Assembly: GCA_965202745.1 (NCBI GenBank)
Contig: CBDBCB010000012.1
Coordinates: 62,001-126,000 of the forward strand
Direction of reading: 5' to 3'
Source of the DNA: JACKII01 sp965202745
GTDB lineage: Bacteria > Pseudomonadota > Alphaproteobacteria > Bin95
DNA length: 64,000 nucleotides
Part shown: positions 62,537-64,000 of the stretch, piece by piece
Position numbering within the stretch: the stretch's first letter is position 1
Layout of the letters: every line of letters begins with the position of its first letter
Made by a program: the position numbers and the translations under genes
Notes under the pieces: model-generated
What the model saw: only the letters and a program-made list of their open reading frames with translations
Told to the model about the DNA's origin: nothing
Database searches by the model: none

Positions 62537-64000
62537 TCAAGCTGAAACCAAGTCTTCTGTATTTACGGATTTCAGTGAGAGGTGTTTACCCCCAACGCCT
62601 TCAAACAACTGCTCACGACACGTCAGTACAATAATCTGAACCTGCTGCCCCACCATGTTTAGAATGTCGAACATACGATCCATCCTTCGGTCATCGGAAA
62701 ACACCAGCGCGTCATCCAGAACGACGGTCGCAGGGTGTCCCTGTTCAACAAGCATTTCGGCAAAGGCGAGACGCACGAGAACGGCGATCTGCTCCTGCGT
62801 TCCCATACTCAAGCGCTGGAAAGATTCCTCGTACCCGTCCTGCCGAACAACACCGACGATATGCAGGTTTTCGTCAATGGTGATCTCAGCACCGGGAAAC
62901 AGGAGCTGCAGGTAGGGACGAACCCGGTTCATTACCGGGGAAAGATAGCGCTCTTTTGCCTCAGATTCGGCAGAACGTAGTGTCGATAGCAATAGCGAAA
63001 GCACCGCAACTTCGCGCTCGTAACGCCGAAGCCGGTCTTCGGCCATTTCGCCCTCGCGTTCTTTTTGTTGAATCGCCTCATCGAGGCCAGCACCTTCAAG
63101 AGCTTCGATATGTGAGCGCAATCCCGCTATCTCCTCTTTAAGATCGGTGCGCTTGTCACGCCTGTCCTGAAGCGCCTTTTCTAATCTTGCGATCCGCGCC
63201 TCCAGTTGAGGCAACGTCTCGCCGTCACGTTGGCCTTCAAGCTTGGAGACCGCCTTCTCCTGATCGGCCAAAGCATTTCGTGCTACCGATACGGCGGCAT
63301 CCAGATCGTCATCAGAAGTCTGCTTTTCGGCTTCAGTCAGATCATTCTTAAGCCTTTCGAGACGTTCCTTCCCATCCTCATATCGCGTCTTCACACCACC
63401 CAACTCGGTCTGGATACGACTGACTTCTTTTTCCGGCCCGACAAGACCCGCTCGGGCGGTGGCTAGCGTGTCCCTTGCTTCCTGTGCTCCATTCTGAGCA
63501 GAAGTAAGGACCTGCTCGGCCTCCTTCTCCGTGGGCAAGCCTTCGATCCCAAGATCAGCCAGATCCCTTTCGAGGATTGTCTTCAAGCCTGCAATGTGGT
63601 TGGCGAGAGGTTCTGCGCCGGCGTCGTAGTCGTCCGTTGCCGGCGCGTGCAGTTCGGCTTCCTGTCGTGCAAGTTCGGCATCCCGAAGAAACTTCTCGCG
63701 CTTTGCAAACTGCTCCTCGGCTGCATCGAGCGACTTGACGCCGCAATCTTCAAGCGCGGCCCTTAGAGCTTGGTTTGCTGCGCGCTGCTGTTCGATCAGC
63801 TTGTCTCGATCCTTGATAGCAGGCTGAACAGTGATGGTGCCGTATTCTGGGATTGTGATCGTCGTTGCCTCAACCGCTTCAACCGAAGTCTGGTCGGCAG
63901 TAAGCGCAGCTCCATCGACTTCGATCTTGGACAATCGGTCAGGGGACATATCGAACGCAACGAGTGTCGCGGCAGCGGAAAGGCGCGAACGGGCGGTTTC
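62537..64000 (-). CDS. SMC/SbcC-like ATPase, C-terminal part (runs off the window)
   Basis: At least 487 residues, open to the right edge with no start seen. About 300 residues of charged coiled coil (LERLKNDLTEAEKQTSDDDL; DRRDKRTDLKEEIAGLRSHI) are followed by an ABC-type ATPase head: YLQLLFPGAEITIDENLHIV, signature-like RLSMGTQEQIAVLVRLAFAE and Walker B TVVLDDALVFSDDRRMDRMF, ending QQVQIIVLTCREQLFEG. Layout resembles YhaN/SbcC or SMC-like defence ATPases whose Walker A is at the missing N-terminus. Stop lies 118 bases before the AAA_13-like gene on the same strand, so the two probably formed a system. Intact as far as visible. Confidence 0.75.
   Translation of the reverse strand, partial: ETARSRLSAAATLVAFDMSPDRLSKIEVDGAALTADQTSVEAVEATTITIPEYGTITVQPAIKDRDKLIEQQRAANQALRAALEDCGVKSLDAAEEQFAKREKFLRDAELARQEAELHAPATDDYDAGAEPLANHIAGLKTILERDLADLGIEGLPTEKEAEQVLTSAQNGAQEARDTLATARAGLVGPEKEVSRIQTELGGVKTRYEDGKERLERLKNDLTEAEKQTSDDDLDAAVSVARNALADQEKAVSKLEGQRDGETLPQLEARIARLEKALQDRRDKRTDLKEEIAGLRSHIEALEGAGLDEAIQQKEREGEMAEDRLRRYEREVAVLSLLLSTLRSAESEAKERYLSPVMNRVRPYLQLLFPGAEITIDENLHIVGVVRQDGYEESFQRLSMGTQEQIAVLVRLAFAEMLVEQGHPATVVLDDALVFSDDRRMDRMFDILNMVGQQVQIIVLTCREQLFEGVGGKHLSLKSVNTEDLVSA

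Noticed and set aside
62446..62562. Short open frame between the two ATPase genes (ending HGEGNGYIPK)
   Set aside because: It lacks a start codon and is only about 38 codons; it might be a frameshifted tail of the upstream ATPase, but I cannot support it as a gene.
1..64000. CRISPR array, rRNA, prophage or secondary-metabolite cluster
   Set aside because: I saw no regularly spaced direct repeats, rRNA sequence, phage structural genes or large modular synthases.

Overview
GC-rich DNA (about 60% by eye) with a gene set typical of Alphaproteobacteria: a NadQ-type regulator next to nadA-nadC, an ScfR-type regulator, a hybrid Na+/solute symporter-histidine kinase, branched-chain/urea-type ABC transport, TAXI binding proteins, CaiB-type CoA transferase, a DUF2948 protein beside murA, and dcd. 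A Rhodospirillales-like marine or host-associated lineage is my inference; no rRNA or phylogenetic marker is present to prove it.

The most striking property is decay. About fourteen protein genes carry lesions (transposase remnants not counted): nonsense codons, each explicable by a C-to-T or G-to-A transition, one-base frameshifts, an 8-bp tandem duplication, and internal deletions that join conserved blocks. Three small, otherwise open genes have ATA where ATG is expected. Neighbouring genes (pgk, nadA, nadC, dcd, pepP, livM, livG and many enzymes) look intact. Two IS481-like copies, one IS256-like element and two families of small palindromic elements are present. This looks like an early stage of genome reduction; a few single-base frameshifts in homopolymers could instead be assembly errors.

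Layout. 1-12.8 kb (mostly minus strand): broken protease, membrane protein, aminopeptidase P, two tandem TAXI binding proteins with a TauE/SafE permease, a receiver protein, enoyl-CoA hydratase, two MFS transporters and a nitroreductase. 13.0-20.2 kb: HAD dehalogenase, then a run of wreckage (fumarylacetoacetate hydrolase family, sensor kinase, queF, ScfR-like regulator) around one intact response regulator. 20.3-26.5 kb: an ABC operon (SBP-livH-livM-livG-livF) with three of five genes damaged, then a universal stress protein. 26.6-32.3 kb: IS256 element, aminotransferase, DehI-like protein, Fur and an iron-type ABC permease. 32.3-36.9 kb: LysR, small secreted protein, DUF2948-murA-dcd cluster and tRNA-Thr(GGT). 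37.4-43.8 kb: remains of a large RTX/glycosidase-like secreted protein, a trypsin-like protease and an otsB-glk deletion fusion. 43.9-55.2 kb: pgk, YbaK, CoA transferase, enoyl-CoA hydratase, nadQ-nadA-nadC (no nadB), PLP enzymes and a GMC oxidoreductase. 55.4-61.8 kb: two inverted IS481-like copies around a TPR protein, an SDR, a cyclase accidentally fused to an LLM oxidoreductase, and an Lrp-type domain. 61.8-64 kb: a decayed AAA_13-like ATPase and an SMC/SbcC-like ATPase running off the edge.

I found no CRISPR array, rRNA or prophage. The most unusual patterns are the small elements that abut stop codons (the TA of TAG coincides with the element edge at four genes) and the repeated ATA starts.
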